Positions 45,340-56,875 of a stretch of 64,000 nucleotides of DNA are shown in pieces; positions within the stretch are counted from its first letter, which is position 1, and every line of letters starts with the position of its first letter. The DNA comes from Solicoccozyma terricola (Eukaryota; Basidiomycota; Tremellomycetes; Filobasidiales; Piskurozymaceae): NCBI GenBank assembly GCA_001600875.1, contig BCLD01000023.1:177133-241132 (forward strand), given 5' to 3'. The notes below the pieces were generated by a model. The model was not told the DNA's origin, searched no databases, and was given only the letters and a program-made list of their open reading frames with translations. The translations under genes were made by a program, and so were the position numbers.

Positions 45340-46775
45340 AGGGTGGCAAGAGGCGCAATAATAATCAAAGAGCGAAGAGAGAAATGTAGAAACATTGGAG
45401 GCAACGTTCATGACTTCATCCGTGCTAGCCCATGAGTTGCTTTGCCGAGGAGGTAGGCCTTTCTCACTAGAATTGTGTCCTTGGTTCCACTCCCGACAGT
45501 CAATTACCGCGCTAAGCACTACATGACGGTTAGCGTAACGACGAGGAGAAGAGCACACGGTGAAGCTTTAGAGGCAGGGGTCCAAGTCTGCGATGCTGGT
45601 ACCCGAATCTTTGTCAAGTCGTGATCGTCGCCCAAATGGCCACTACTGAGGCCCCAATGGCTCTGATGCAGTCTAGAGGTAATGAATAGAATCAAAGGGG
45701 TGTCTGTGCAGCGTACGAGGTGTAGGGACCGATAGCAGCTGCCACTATCAGCGTACAAGTTGTCTTTCTTAGTATAGGTGATACTAAGTTATCATATTAT
45801 TGCTCCATACAAGTTCTCTGGGATGAATTCGAGCACTCTCTTCGAATCTAATACCCCCTCCAGTCCAGCGCTACCTCCTAGCAGATCCTAGCGGATCTTA
45901 TGGCCATCTAGGAGGGTCTTGTGACCATCATTCGTCATCTTCTCGTACGAAAGAACCATGTTGTTTCGAAATTTGGTTCATGACAATCTTGTCACACATT
46001 GGACGATGGAATTATCGCGCTCCACCTGGCTAGCATTCGTCAACCGTCCAGCACCACGTTTCCCACCTATGCGAGTAGCTACCAGGCTATATAACAGTCA
46101 AAACTTCCCTCTTCAGCCTTACATGAAGATTCAAGGACATTATCAAGAACCTCATCAAGGACCTGATTCATACATTATTTGCCACAAAGGTCGTATGCTT
46201 GCAACTATATAGCTGTGTGTCCCCCCAGCTTGAGCCCAGCTACCCAACTACCCAGTTCACCAGTATAACCGCGATCTCACCAGGATGAGGGTCCATGCCT
46301 AGGCAGAAGCCATTCAAGGTGGAGGCATTTAAGAAGCCTTCGGTCATGTAGTGACTGTATTGTCAGCAATATCTGTTTCATCTTGCCACTGATATACTCA
46401 TCCTCGTGTCGGAGCTTTCAAGATGTGGCGGGGGAAAAGGGGGGGGGGGGGGGGCAGATGGGTAGCGATTCCACCGACATGATATATTCCTCGAGGAAAC
46501 AACGTTCATCGAGAGGAGAGGAGTACGGGCATCCATATGAACAACCGTTAGATCTCCACCAGCAGATGACGGTGGCCACTACTCGAATGCAACATTCCGA
46601 TCGATCTCAGGGCGCAGTAGGTCTTACGGAGTGATTATACGGACGCCCGCTAAATAATTATGCAGTAAGTTAGATGACTGCCAAAGACAGCGTCATTATC
46701 CTGTGAAGAGACCTCTTGTGGTACCGAAACTAAACTGGGCGTTTCTGTGGCGACGAGACCGAACCCAAGTAAGGT
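45340..46775. other. Interval without supported gene
   Basis: Contains an 84-residue plus frame from 45958 (MLFRNLVHDNLVTHWTMELS) and a Gly-rich frame near 46383 crossing a poly-G run (46441-46454). Neither has family features. Confidence 0.45.
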
Positions 46776-47258
46776 CTAAAGTAGCAGGAGCCTTTTTGCT
46801 ATCTCGCGGACACTTACAGTCACCAAGGCTCGACTCACTACGTTGCGTGGTGTATCCCGTCCCACACGTCCCTTAGTAGGGGAGTTGGTCGGGGTGATGT
46901 AGAAGCGAACCCTCTGAAATGTGATGAGAAGAAGCAGGTAGAGTAGGGGACGAGGAGAAGGAGGGTTCGGCCGGTGAGGATAGGATGGACGCTTTAGCGA
47001 TTTCAGTACCAGTTCAAGATTTGATTTCGCACAGCTAATCGTACTCACCCGAACACTTGTTATTGTCTCCTTTTGGGTTTCTTCCTCTTCCCTCTCATCG
47101 AACCAGATGGCCACCCCATGCTTCGTCTCATCCTCATATTCGTACGCCTTTAAAACCTCGAGTTTATCTTCGTCTCCGTCCTCCTCATCCCACACCTCAT
47201 CCTCTATCCTCATGATCTCCAATCCCTTCAGCCTCAACGTTCTTCGCTCTTCTGCCAT
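46776..47258 (-). CDS. Small acidic hypothetical protein
   Basis: Exons 47258-47049 and 46913-46776 join in frame to 115 codons. The first exon (MAEERRTLRLKGLEIMRIED, then a run of D/E) is strongly acidic and ends ITSVR before a GTGAGT donor. The second begins RVRFYITPTNSPTKGRVGRD. The second exon has another possible donor (GTAGTGAG), so the tail could be shorter. No domain recognised. Confidence 0.5.
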   Translation of the reverse strand: MAEERRTLRLKGLEIMRIEDEVWDEEDGDEDKLEVLKAYEYEDETKHGVAIWFDEREEEETQKETITSVRVSTISCAKSNLELVLKSLKRPSYPHRPNPPSPRPLLYLLLLITFQRVRFYITPTNSPTKGRVGRDTPRNVVSRALVTVSVREIAKRLLLL

Positions 47259-48311
47259 GGTGGGCGAAGGAGGGTGGGTGTGGACGTGAGATTGGTTTGA
47301 TGTGTCTTCTTTAAGGTGACTGAATCCCTGGTATTGCAGGATCAATGTCAGTTATTCCATCTCCCACCCAGGAAGCTGAGGGCGGGGTTGGTTGCCGATC
47401 GATCTCTTCAAGCTCACTTTTACTCTGTTAACATCGACCTTTGGATGAACGGGAGCGTTCATAGCAGGTATTGTTTGCACGGAAGCGTTTCGTTTGAGGT
47501 TGAATGGAACGCATGCGGCTGGTTTGATCACATGGTGGTCAACTAGGATAGGCGACCAAGTTGAACAACCATCCCTTCACCCCGTTCGTTCGAAAGTTCG
47601 GCGGGGACGGGGTGCGAATATAACGATCAGACTTGGTCACTCACCGTTGTTCCTACGAAGCAACGGAACCATCGTCCCGGGACGAACACTTGCGGTGATT
47701 CGTGCAAAGGTCGTTCTGGGCATGAAAGCCGCGGTGGGTCGTGGTTTGCTTGACTATGAGGGAGCAGGGTGGAGAGAGGAGGGGAGGGGAGGTGGATGAT
47801 TCGGTGGAGTCGGTGGGAGGCGGACCCGGATAGGAGGTGTAGGTTATGGGTTAGGGATATATGATGGAGGCGGCGAGTGCATCGAGAGACTCACCATTAT
47901 ATGATGTAACAGGAAAATATTGACCAAGGTAAAAAAAAAAAAAAATGAGTTGGAAAGGGGGATGCTCAGGACTTGAATCCATCGACCTGGTGTATATATC
48001 CACTTTGCCCTGCTTCCCAGGTGGCCGAGGTATTTCCAACGGGAGACCGGACACGGGTGTGCATATCGGGTGGGACAATGCTCTGGGCAGTCAAGCCATG
48101 TCCTAGGTGTGCTAGCCGATGCTCCTTGGAGCTCTCCCGTCCTACACCTTCACTTCCGAGCACCTCCTATCCCGTATTCTCCTATTCCTCGCCACTCAGC
48201 CGACCCGCGTGTGGGTCGCCCGAAACTGGTTTGGTGTGGTGTGCAAGGATTGACATGTTCGATCAGACCAAGGCTGCGTGGTAAGTCCCCTGTGGTCTTT
48301 GTACATCAACG
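47259..48311. other. Spacer with an isolated open stretch
   Basis: From 47540 to 47799 a plus frame reads VRSKVRRGRGANITIRLGHS and TLAVIRAKVVLGMKAAVGRG. It looks coding but could not be joined to a start or to the next gene. A 14-A tract lies at 47931-47944. Confidence 0.35.
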
Positions 48312-50078
48312 ATGTCTGTCTCCTGCTCAACACCTGGTGCTCTCGACTTGGAAGAATGGATGATCGTCAATCTGCCCGATACAGAGTCGGTCGAGGTACA
48401 ACGTGACGCCAAGTTCAAGGGGAGGTTCTTGAAGAGGATCAAGTCGTTACCCTTGTTATTTGGTAGCAGAGGGGAGAAGGTGAGTATCGGACGTTTGTCA
48501 ATAGAAACTCAGCACCTAACTCACTGATCCTTACCTCCCAATTTCCAGTCCTTGACATCGCCGCTCTCAATTCCCACTGCCTCGCCCGAACGTACATCTC
48601 CTTCCCCACCAACCTCACCCTCCTGGCGCGCACTCGATCCAACCTTCCAGTGGACGGCTGAGTATGATGACTTTGTCTTGGATATCCCACGATCCGGAGA
48701 GTACTTCGATGTATCCCAGTTTCAAGGCTTGACGTCGACTCCGAGGAGAGAAGGGGACACGCGGATTAAGAATCGACGTGCTGGTCTTTACATAGGAGAA
48801 CAGCCATCCAAAGGACCACAAGAAAATCCATGTAAAATCCCCCCCAACCGACCGTATCCACCTACACCGACCTCCATCCATATCACCCCGACTCGGTTCT
48901 ATGATGCGAAGGGGTCAATGGGAAGTCCCTGCGTTGGACGCGCCCCGCCGTTGGTTGGGTCGGGGAAGGTGGTGTTGGAGAGGGAGAGGCGATGGGCGGG
49001 TGATTTGATGGGCGTAGTCGAAGGCCAAAGGGTATCGCGAAGAGATAGTATGTGTAAGAACGTCCGCTTCGGTCCGTACGTTGGAAGCGATCATCAAGGT
49101 ATGTCTCCCAGCTGGTTTCAGAGGCGTGTCACCGATAACACTTTGAAAACGTCGGATAGACAATGTAGACGGTCGCGCCGTCACAGGTGTGTACACATGC
49201 TGTCCGGTCCTCTTGAGCTACCAGTCTGACCTCGCTTGATCATCTCAGAGCTACCGGAAAGAAGGAAACCATCCGTGTACGCCAATCGTGGATCCAGTGA
49301 GTACTGATGGCAACTGTCGGTGGGTGTTACCGAGTATGCCAACTGTCGCCACCCCTTTGACCCCGCAGACCACGTCCCAGTCCAGTCTGTGCGCGACTTC
49401 CCACCCCGTACGTCGACAGTGCCTGCTCACCCCCTCGTTGCACCTGATGGGGAGCCTACATTTCATCCTCCGTCTGTCACGATCTCGGTCTCGATCGAAC
49501 CCGGTGGCACGAGGACAGGGATGGGTGTCGTCTCGTGGACGATTGTATCGAACACGAGTGGATATCCGAATGGAGGGATGGTTTCGTTGGAGGATGGGAG
49601 CTTGACTAGGACCGCCGCAGGAACCACCAGTGCTACACCCGCTAGTACAGCCGCTGACACTCGCACCGACTCTGACAACGGGAATCCACCTCCAACATCC
49701 ACCAATCCTTCCGCCGCCACCCGCCACCTCCCCCTCTTTCAAATCAGCGAATCAAGCAATGTACCTGTGGGAACAATGCCGCTGGTGATCAGGAAACAAA
49801 ACCATCATACTTCGCCCACGAGGGTACGGCCGTACACTACGTTCCCCCCGATCACGCCTGCACGCGCACGAACGCCGCTGGCGAACACCATGACTCCCAT
49901 CAGAGCTCATATGTCAGAGTTGCTCGATATGTGGAGGGAACCTGTGCCGACGACAATGACCTCACAGGTAAAACACCTGCAGTACCCAGCTCGACCACAA
50001 CCTCAAGTCCCGACCACCATCATGGTAATCCACCCCTCACCCTCGCCGACCTCGGTGAACAGCACGGCAGGCGGGTGA
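48312..50078 (+). CDS. Hypothetical Ser/Thr/Pro-rich protein
   Basis: Exons 48312-48479, 48549-49098, 49249-49296 and 49369-50078 give 491 codons with consistent phases. The N-terminal exon (LEEWMIVNLPDTESVEVQRD, GRFLKRIKSLPLLFGSRG) looks like a small structured segment. The remainder is low in complexity with scattered short conserved-looking pieces (ERRWAGDLMGVVEGQ, CKNVRFGPYVGSDH, ITISVSIEPGGTRTG-like). A second frame continues past the stop to 50155, so an alternative last exon is possible. No family recognised. It is convergent with the large Zn2Cys6-bearing gene, 201 bases away. Confidence 0.6.
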
Positions 50079-50279
50079 ACATCAGCGTAATAGTCGGTCG
50101 GTCCGGTGCGCGCAACCTAGACAAATTCTCTTCTCCATCCGATAATGTACATTAAATCTCGATTCATCGATCAACGATATCATAATTCGTAAACTAATGG
50201 TACATGCTCATTACTGGCAATGCCATTCAAACCGACCCCATGTATTCCTGTCAACGGCCGCGAGATCTGGACCCCCTCG

Positions 50280-53200
50280 TTAATTTCCCCCCATCTCGCC
50301 GCCTTCCATACACTTCTCCGAGACGCCGCAGGCCTCTCCCGCTTCGATCGCAGCTTGTACTCCTTTCACGGCCTGATGCCGATCAGTCATCCCAGCCCAA
50401 AAGTACTCTCCCACGAGCTCGAGAGTTTCAGCATAATCCATTGCCACGGCCTCGAGTGTTTTCTGCGCTGACTTGAGGTCCACCTTGCCACTTTCTAGGT
50501 CCCTGATAAGGGATTGGCTGGTGCGGAGTAGAGATACAGGACCTTGGAGAAGTTCACCAAGGATCTGAGCTCGTCTAGCCTTCTCCCTCTCACGGAATGA
50601 ACACGTACGACTGGGTCGATGGCTGCAAGCCGCACAGATATTCGCACCAAAGGGTTTCTTGACTAGGCATGGCAGTTCGTGCATTCGGCAATAGGCGCAT
50701 TTGTCCAGTCGAGTGATGATGAAGAGCTCGAAGCTACCCACGAGTGGCGTCCTAGCGAGTTCGATCTAACGGAATGGTGTATGGATTCAGTCGGGATGCA
50801 GGACGTGGCATAGGAATAGCAGGCAATCTTAACTTACCTTGAGATCTTCGAGCTTGAACTCGCGCGGAATCGGGGATGGTCTGGCCGTATCGTTCGCCGC
50901 TCCGGTCGTGGTTTTCTTCTGCTTCTTATTGGTCGTGGTGGTTTGCTTCGTATTGGTCGTGGTCGTGGTCGTGGTCGTGGTATCGCCAACTTCTGCGATC
51001 GCAGCATCTGAGGGAATCTCGGCGGAGACGTCCTCCCCCGTCTGATCCATGACTGCGGGCGTTGCATCCTCCTCTGTTGATGCGACGCTTTGCCCTCTTT
51101 TACGCTTTTGCGGTCCACGCGGAGGTCGTTTTCGCAGTACTCGTTTGCTCCCCGGAGCGTCTTCTATCGGTGGCGTAGGCAGATCGAGTACAGTCGATGA
51201 TACCACGGGAGGGGCGGCAGTTTGTTCGCCTCCTTTACGCCGTTTATTCGATTGCTTTTTCAAAGGCTGTATCGGGAACATTGGATCTACGATGAGTTGA
51301 AGCTTTTGATGGAGCCAGAGGGTGTTCGTGGAGACTGCGGGGTCGTTCGTATCGACCATGTCCACGACGGCGTGGTGGAGTGAACTTTCGAGTGGAGTAT
51401 GGGCCGGCGCCGTCGGTGTCGGTGTTGGATCTGGGGATCGATCGTGAGCTGGTACCACCGCTTGATGAGGGGAGTGAGGTGTATCCGGATCCTCTTCGGT
51501 GTAATCAACGTGGTCGTGGTGGAAGTCTTCCTCTGGATAATCCATACTAGCCACAACGTCGACTGAGCCTCCTCGCCGTGCTGAATACTCGACTCGTGGC
51601 CACGTCGTGTCTTCGGCCACAGGCACAACCCCGCCGTTGCCGTCGCCGTCGTGGTCGATGCTGCTAGGATTACGAATCCCCCAACGTGACCCTGTTTCAT
51701 CGACGTCAAACGACCGTCGTCGACCAGAAAAGTCAGCCAACACCTCTGCAGCTGCTGCAACTGAGAACGATGACGGACTTGCTGGTCGTCGTGGCGGCGG
51801 TGGTGGCTGTAACGCAGAGCGTGTTGACTCCACTGGTCGTAGACTAGGTGCGAGGTAAGCGAAAGGTGACGTTGGTTCGTGACGACGAGCGGATGGTGGG
51901 ACAGGCGTTACAGGTGGCCACGACGGGGTTGATGGTGGTATGATCGAGTACGTCAACGCGGTCGAGTGATTTGATCGAGCTGGTGGTAGACGAGTAGATG
52001 ATGATCGTGTTCTTGAGTGTATTGTCGTACGATCGTCGTATCGTGGGTGGTGGTGATGATGGCTGGACGTGGTTGCGGGGTCGGACGTGGACGCGGTTCC
52101 AACGACTTGCATCAGATTGGATTGGGTGGGCGATGGTTCGCAAAAGTCATCTGATCGATGCGGTACACGACGAGATGATCGTAGCGAGCGTGACGTTGAC
52201 GGACTATATGAGTATCCATCATCGTCCTGCGTGGCCAACACACGACTAGACGACGTGGATGGTACCTTTGGTATTTCCCATCCATGGTTTCGACCTCCCA
52301 ATGATCCTGGTGAATGATTGACGGGCCCCAACAACCTCGTCCTCGTCATCCCATCATCAACTATCATCTCTGACGACGTTGAACACCTCGCAACCACCGT
52401 CGGCACGGACGGCACCGTCTCCATCCGGTGTAAACCTTCATCCTCGATGACGCTGGCGCTGGCGCTGGGGTCCTTGACGATGATTCGAAGCTCTGAATGC
52501 AAAATGACCGGATTGAACGTCTTGTCTCGTCTCTCCAGATCGCATTTGAAAAACCGCTGTGGGCGGCGTGGTCGATGCGACGTGGTACGACGTGGTACGA
52601 AGTATGCAAGACGAACGGACGGAGGAAAAGACCATTTGGAAAAAAAGCAAACACCCAACATCAGCTCACGTCGTTCCCCCCGTAAAATCTCTTCCCCCAA
52701 CTCACCACATCATCCTGAACAAAAACCGGAAAAAACACCCCAACATCCTCACTCCTCCTCATCCTCATCCTCCTCATCCTCCTCATCTTCCTCGACGTTT
52801 TTCCCGACACCACAACCCCATGACGAGACATTTCCTCTGAATCGAGTAAAGTTGATGCTTTTGTGATTTCAATTCGTTCATTCGGTCTAATGGATGTGCT
52901 TGTGCTTGGGATGAGGACGCAGTAGGTTTGACATAGGTCAGACCAGTAGAGGTTGCGAGGTGTTTCTGGGGGTGATTTCTGGGGTAAGAGAGGTGAGGTC
53001 GGAGAGGTGCGGTGGAAGAGGTGAGGTGGGAGAGGTGAGGTGGAAGAGGTGCGTTGGAAGAGGTACGGTGAAGAAATTGCATTCGCGGCCAGGAGTGACG
53101 AACGGAATCAACGTTGTTGAGAAGTATTACGACCAGATGGTGATGTATCCAGCGTCGTACGGTGCATACGATGGTGGATTTGAGGATACAGGGCAACGCG

Positions 53201-53526
53201 ATATCATCAGCTTCTGCTGATTTGAAACGAACAACCTGAACATCCTCCTCGTCCCCGACCCCCAACCCCCAACCCCCAACCCCCGAACTCACCCAAATCC
53301 CATCCACCACTTCCTCCCACCTCTCCTCAAACAACCTCCTGGTGTCATAATACGCCTCATGAACCACCAACCTCTCCACCGTGTCATCATCACCATCCTC
53401 TACCACCGGTGTCACCAATAAAAACGGCCAACAGTCTTCTAGAGCTTCAAAATCAGCGACGTGACGGAGGAGATTGTCGCGCCATGTGTACCATCTAGGT
53501 GGGAGGGGGGGACGGGGGGTGGCCAT
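50280..53526 (-). CDS. Large protein with C-terminal Zn2Cys6 cluster, copy 2
   Basis: Secure minus exons: 53526-53293 (MATPRPPLPPRWYTWRDNLL ... EEVVDGIW), 52556-50838 and 50765-50280. A likely exon is 53216-53131 (SNPPSYAPYDAGYITIW). The junction before 52556 is unresolved. The N-terminal module (CWPFLLVTPVVEDG, then RFFKCDLERRDKTFNPVIL) parallels copy 1. A long Ser/Pro/Arg-r disordered middle, a Lys-rich patch (KKQSNKRRKGG) and a poly-Thr run follow. Near the C-terminus is the cysteine cluster C-x2-C-x6-C-x10-C-x2-C-x7-C (CAYC, CAAC), identical in spacing to copy 1 at 35349-37905. The basic residues usual between Cys2 and Cys3 are replaced here by RMHELP, so DNA binding is doubtful. A helical tail ends the protein. 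Confidence 0.75.
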
Positions 53527-54720
53527 GATGGTGGTGGGGCAGTGAGGTGGAATGCGGGATGGTGCTGGTGCTGTTCGGTGTATACCTTCGGTGTTGAAGT
53601 TGGTCTGGTTGATCAAGGTCACGTGAGGAAACGAGGGGAGGTATAGGAGAAAAGAAGGGGAGGGGGGGGGTTTCGGTCAAGGCATCGGGTGGATCGCAGG
53701 GAGGGCATCGGGGCCGGATAGGCAAGGCAGAGTGGACAGGATAAATGGCGACGAGGTATGCAGTCTGGCGACATAGTATGTCATCAAACGAGTAAACGTA
53801 CGAGAAGGGCCAAAGCATCATCCATCCTCTTTTTGGGAAGCGAAGCAGACGGAAGCGGCCTGCCAACAGCGAGAAAGCGAAGCAAGGTGATCTCGCTGAC
53901 ACCGACCACGACCACGAACTATCACACACACACACACACACACACAGCTCCAACGAAGACCGCGGCAAAAGAACACGGTCTCGCCGTCGAACACGAACCA
54001 TCGTATCCGATCCCGCACATCCAAACCACACACACACACACACACCGTCGATCGCTCTTCTCATCATCATCATCGTCATCGTCATTACCATCACCATCGC
54101 ACGTCTCCCGGGAACCATCAACGCATCTCAGAAGAACAAGGGTGAAAAGAAACGGCAACGCACACGCAGACGCAAGCACACGCATCGAACCTGGGATACA
54201 CAATCAGCATGGGGGGAAAGAAGACGGTTTCCGTACCGTTACCTAACCGAACCTCGATGGAACGAAAAGGTTATTCAACGGTCGGTTATTATCTGTCTTT
54301 ATTCACACATCCCGAGTTCGCATGAAAGTGCAGGTTTTTTTCAAAACGCATTGCGCAGAACGTAACATGCCCGCGCGCGCACGTTTCTTTTCGGTTTTGT
54401 TTCTTCGCACTCGATGCGGAGGAAAACAAGATACGAAACGAAAGAAGAAGGAAAAATGACGAACGACGACAATGACAAAACTCCCAAACCCACAGAAGTA
54501 GATCAAAGACAGTGGAAGTCCGACTTGTCCATCCCCGGAGGGTAGGATAGGAGGAACTTGACTTCGTCTCGCTGGTACTGTGGAGGAAAAAGAAAAACGA
54601 CGAGGATGAGGATGAGGGTGAGGATGAGGATGAGGATGAGGACCTGCTGGTGGAGGAGACGTGGGAGTGGATGGGTTGACGACGAATAAGCGTTCCAAGT
54701 ACAAGGGAGACAAACAACGG
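53527..54720. repeat. Upstream spacer with CA and TCATCA microsatellites
   Basis: (CA)n runs at about 53924-53946 and 54026-54044, and a (TCATCA)n-like run at 54060-54095. A GAGGATGAGG-type array lies at 54602-54645. No supported gene; open frames here come from the repeats. Confidence 0.6.
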
Positions 54721-55632
54721 CCAGAGAATAACGGTGCTTACCTTGTGTGCGGGCTGTGTGGATAATCCGACGAAAGACGAAACAACCCGACGAGTGGTGC
54801 GCTACAACGTGTTGATGTTGGAGCATCGATTGATTATTGATATCGAACTACGAGCTGTAGAGATGAGACATATTATTCTGAATTCAGCTATGATTTACGT
54901 TGGCAAAAACCAGACAGTCCAACTCATGTATAGCAGGGTGGATGGTACGCACCAGAGTATGTCGGGAAGAGATATCGCACGGCCCCAAAGGTTTCCGAAT
55001 GATGTCGGGTATACGATCGAAAGAATGTGTTTGTTGTTCATGGTTTGATTGAGACGAACTGAAGCGGGGGTTTAGATCTGCTAATGGACAGAAGTTAGAA
55101 CCGAGGACGACAGAAGGCTTGAGCTCGACGGATAGGCAGTGGACCGACGTGGAAAGTTTTTCGATCGGACTTACGACTTGGCTGGATGCATGACAGCGGA
55201 CATGACAGACCCCATCACGGTATGAAGTTGATATCTGTTGATCGTCTACGAAGCGAGGTTTCGCGAGGATGTTGAACGTATTTCAGTGTCAAATTGAGGA
55301 CGAGGAACCAACCATAGGATGCGTAGAACACGAACACGAAGAAGGGAAGAGAAAGGAAAGATGAAAGTGAAGAAGGTAAGAGACGGACCAAGACGACTCA
55401 CGGTTGTCGGTGGCGGATTGCGGAGAAACTTGTTACTTGTTATCTAGGACGGCTCGGCGTTGACTCGGCATGGCATCGGTGATCGATCGGCCTGGCGGAG
55501 GGATGATGATGATGTCACCATGTGTCAGCATGTCCAGCGTGTGAAAGAGGAAACCGAGAGGGAACCACGTGTACTTTTGTTCCATGGCTTTGGAATGGGT
55601 TTATGCGGGGTTTAGGCCGCGGGTTAGGCCGC
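54721..55632. other. Unassigned stretch
   Basis: A plus frame from 54734 reads VVRYNVLMLEHRLIIDIELR and FPNDVGYTIERMCLLFMV to a stop at 55048. The minus strand is partly open too. Neither could be extended. The remainder up to the gap is G/A-rich without coding signs. Confidence 0.35.
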
Positions 55633-55722
55633 GGCAGGAGAGGATGGCGGGCGATGGTGGGTGAGGGTGAACCTTGTTTCGAAAAGGGTTAGAGTTAAAA
55701 AGGGGGGAGGGGGATGGGAAGG
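55633..55722. repeat. 90-bp direct copy left of the scaffold gap
   Basis: Starts GGCAGGAGAGGATGGCGGGC and ends at the first N. It is identical over 90 bases to 55823-55912, on the other side of the gap. Probable unmerged contig overlap. Confidence 0.9.
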
Positions 55723-55822
55723 NNNNNNNNNNNNNNNNNNNNNNNNNNNNNNNNNNNNNNNNNNNNNNNNNNNNNNNNNNNNNNNNNNNNNNNNNNNNNN
55801 NNNNNNNNNNNNNNNNNNNNNN
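55723..55822. other. Scaffold gap of exactly 100 N
   Basis: A run of 100 N of conventional length, not a measured gap. Confidence 0.98.
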
Positions 55823-55912
55823 GGCAGGAGAGGATGGCGGGCGATGGTGGGTGAGGGTGAACCTTGTTTCGAAAAGGGTTAGAGTTAAAAAGGGGGGAGG
55901 GGGATGGGAAGG
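55823..55912. repeat. 90-bp direct copy right of the scaffold gap
   Basis: Base-for-base repeat of 55633-55722. If the contigs overlap, the real sequence has one copy and no gap. Confidence 0.9.
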
Positions 55913-56147
55913 GGGAGGGGTGGAGGGGGGGGGAAGGCAATAAGCCGAGTCAGTATCATCCCATCGTCGCGCAGAAGGGAGACGCAGAGGGAACAGGAGC
56001 GCAAGGAGTTACAGAACAAGGGGTACAGTGGTAACGGAGACGAGAGCGAAGAGACCCAGCAGAGGGAGAGGGGAAGGGAGGCGGAGAGGGGGAAACAGAC
56101 GGAAGAACAAACGACTCACTGGAATTGAATGTAAAAGCAACCAAAAT

Positions 56148-56350
56148 AGGTGTGGAATGTGTGGAATGTGTGGAATGTTGTGGATGTATTGGAATGTTGG
56201 ATCATGTCGGAATGTTCAACCTCTCCTCGCCTTTTTGATCTAAAACGGCCTGGGGCTGCACGTGATGCCACGTATATTCCCCCTCCGGCCGCGTCGTTAT
56301 CGCCGATGGGTGGTTATCGCCGATGCCTGCTTATCGCCGATGAGCCGATG
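56148..56350. repeat. Short tandem motifs TGTGGAATG and TTATCGCCGATG
   Basis: TGTGGAATG recurs about four times near 56151-56180. TTATCGCCGATG occurs three times at about 56298-56342. Neither is coding; both flank a CG-rich promoter-like region. Confidence 0.65.
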
Positions 56351-56875
56351 GGAACGCGGCGAGGTCCGGGGAGGTTATAAAGTCACGTGAGCAGTGGCGA
56401 CTCGGGTGGCGGTGGCGGATGGCTATTGTCACGGGCGGTTGGACGGGTGCGGTTCGAGTTTGAAGGAATACAAGTGAAGAGAGAGAGACTGTCAAGGGCC
56501 CGATAGAGAGTCACATACTCGGTATTACATGTTTCAGGTATACGTAGTACGAGGTCCAAGGTCGACCGAGGTTGTCAATATAGCACCAAATCGAACCCCT
56601 CGTGTTCTTTATCAACGTTGTGATTGTGTATATGCGGTCGTGGTCCTGTCGTCGATGTCGCTCAAAGAGTATTCGTCCCCAGTTAATGATACGTTTTACA
56701 GTTTGAATCTTCTTCTCTCCACACACGGGTTTGATATGGATATTATTTTTTTTACAAGGGGATACGGGGAGGAGACGGGTTCTGTTCTTTGTTTCTTTAT
56801 CCTTCGTTTTTTTTTTTTTGGTATGGAGGTAGGTATCGTTGTACGTTTCGCACGCAGAACTAGCAGTCATCTTTT
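56351..56875. other. Unassigned stretch before the repeat field
   Basis: A plus frame from 56529 reads MFQVYVVRGPRSTEVVNIAP but crosses poly-T runs and has no family features. No gene is called. Confidence 0.4.

Noticed and set aside
47970..48000. GGACTTGAATCC near an A-tract, possible tRNA
   Set aside because: T-arm pairing fails and no anticodon arm could be drawn.
53495..54246. Long frames on both strands across CA and TCATCA repeats
   Set aside because: Openness comes from the microsatellites; no domain or splice chain.
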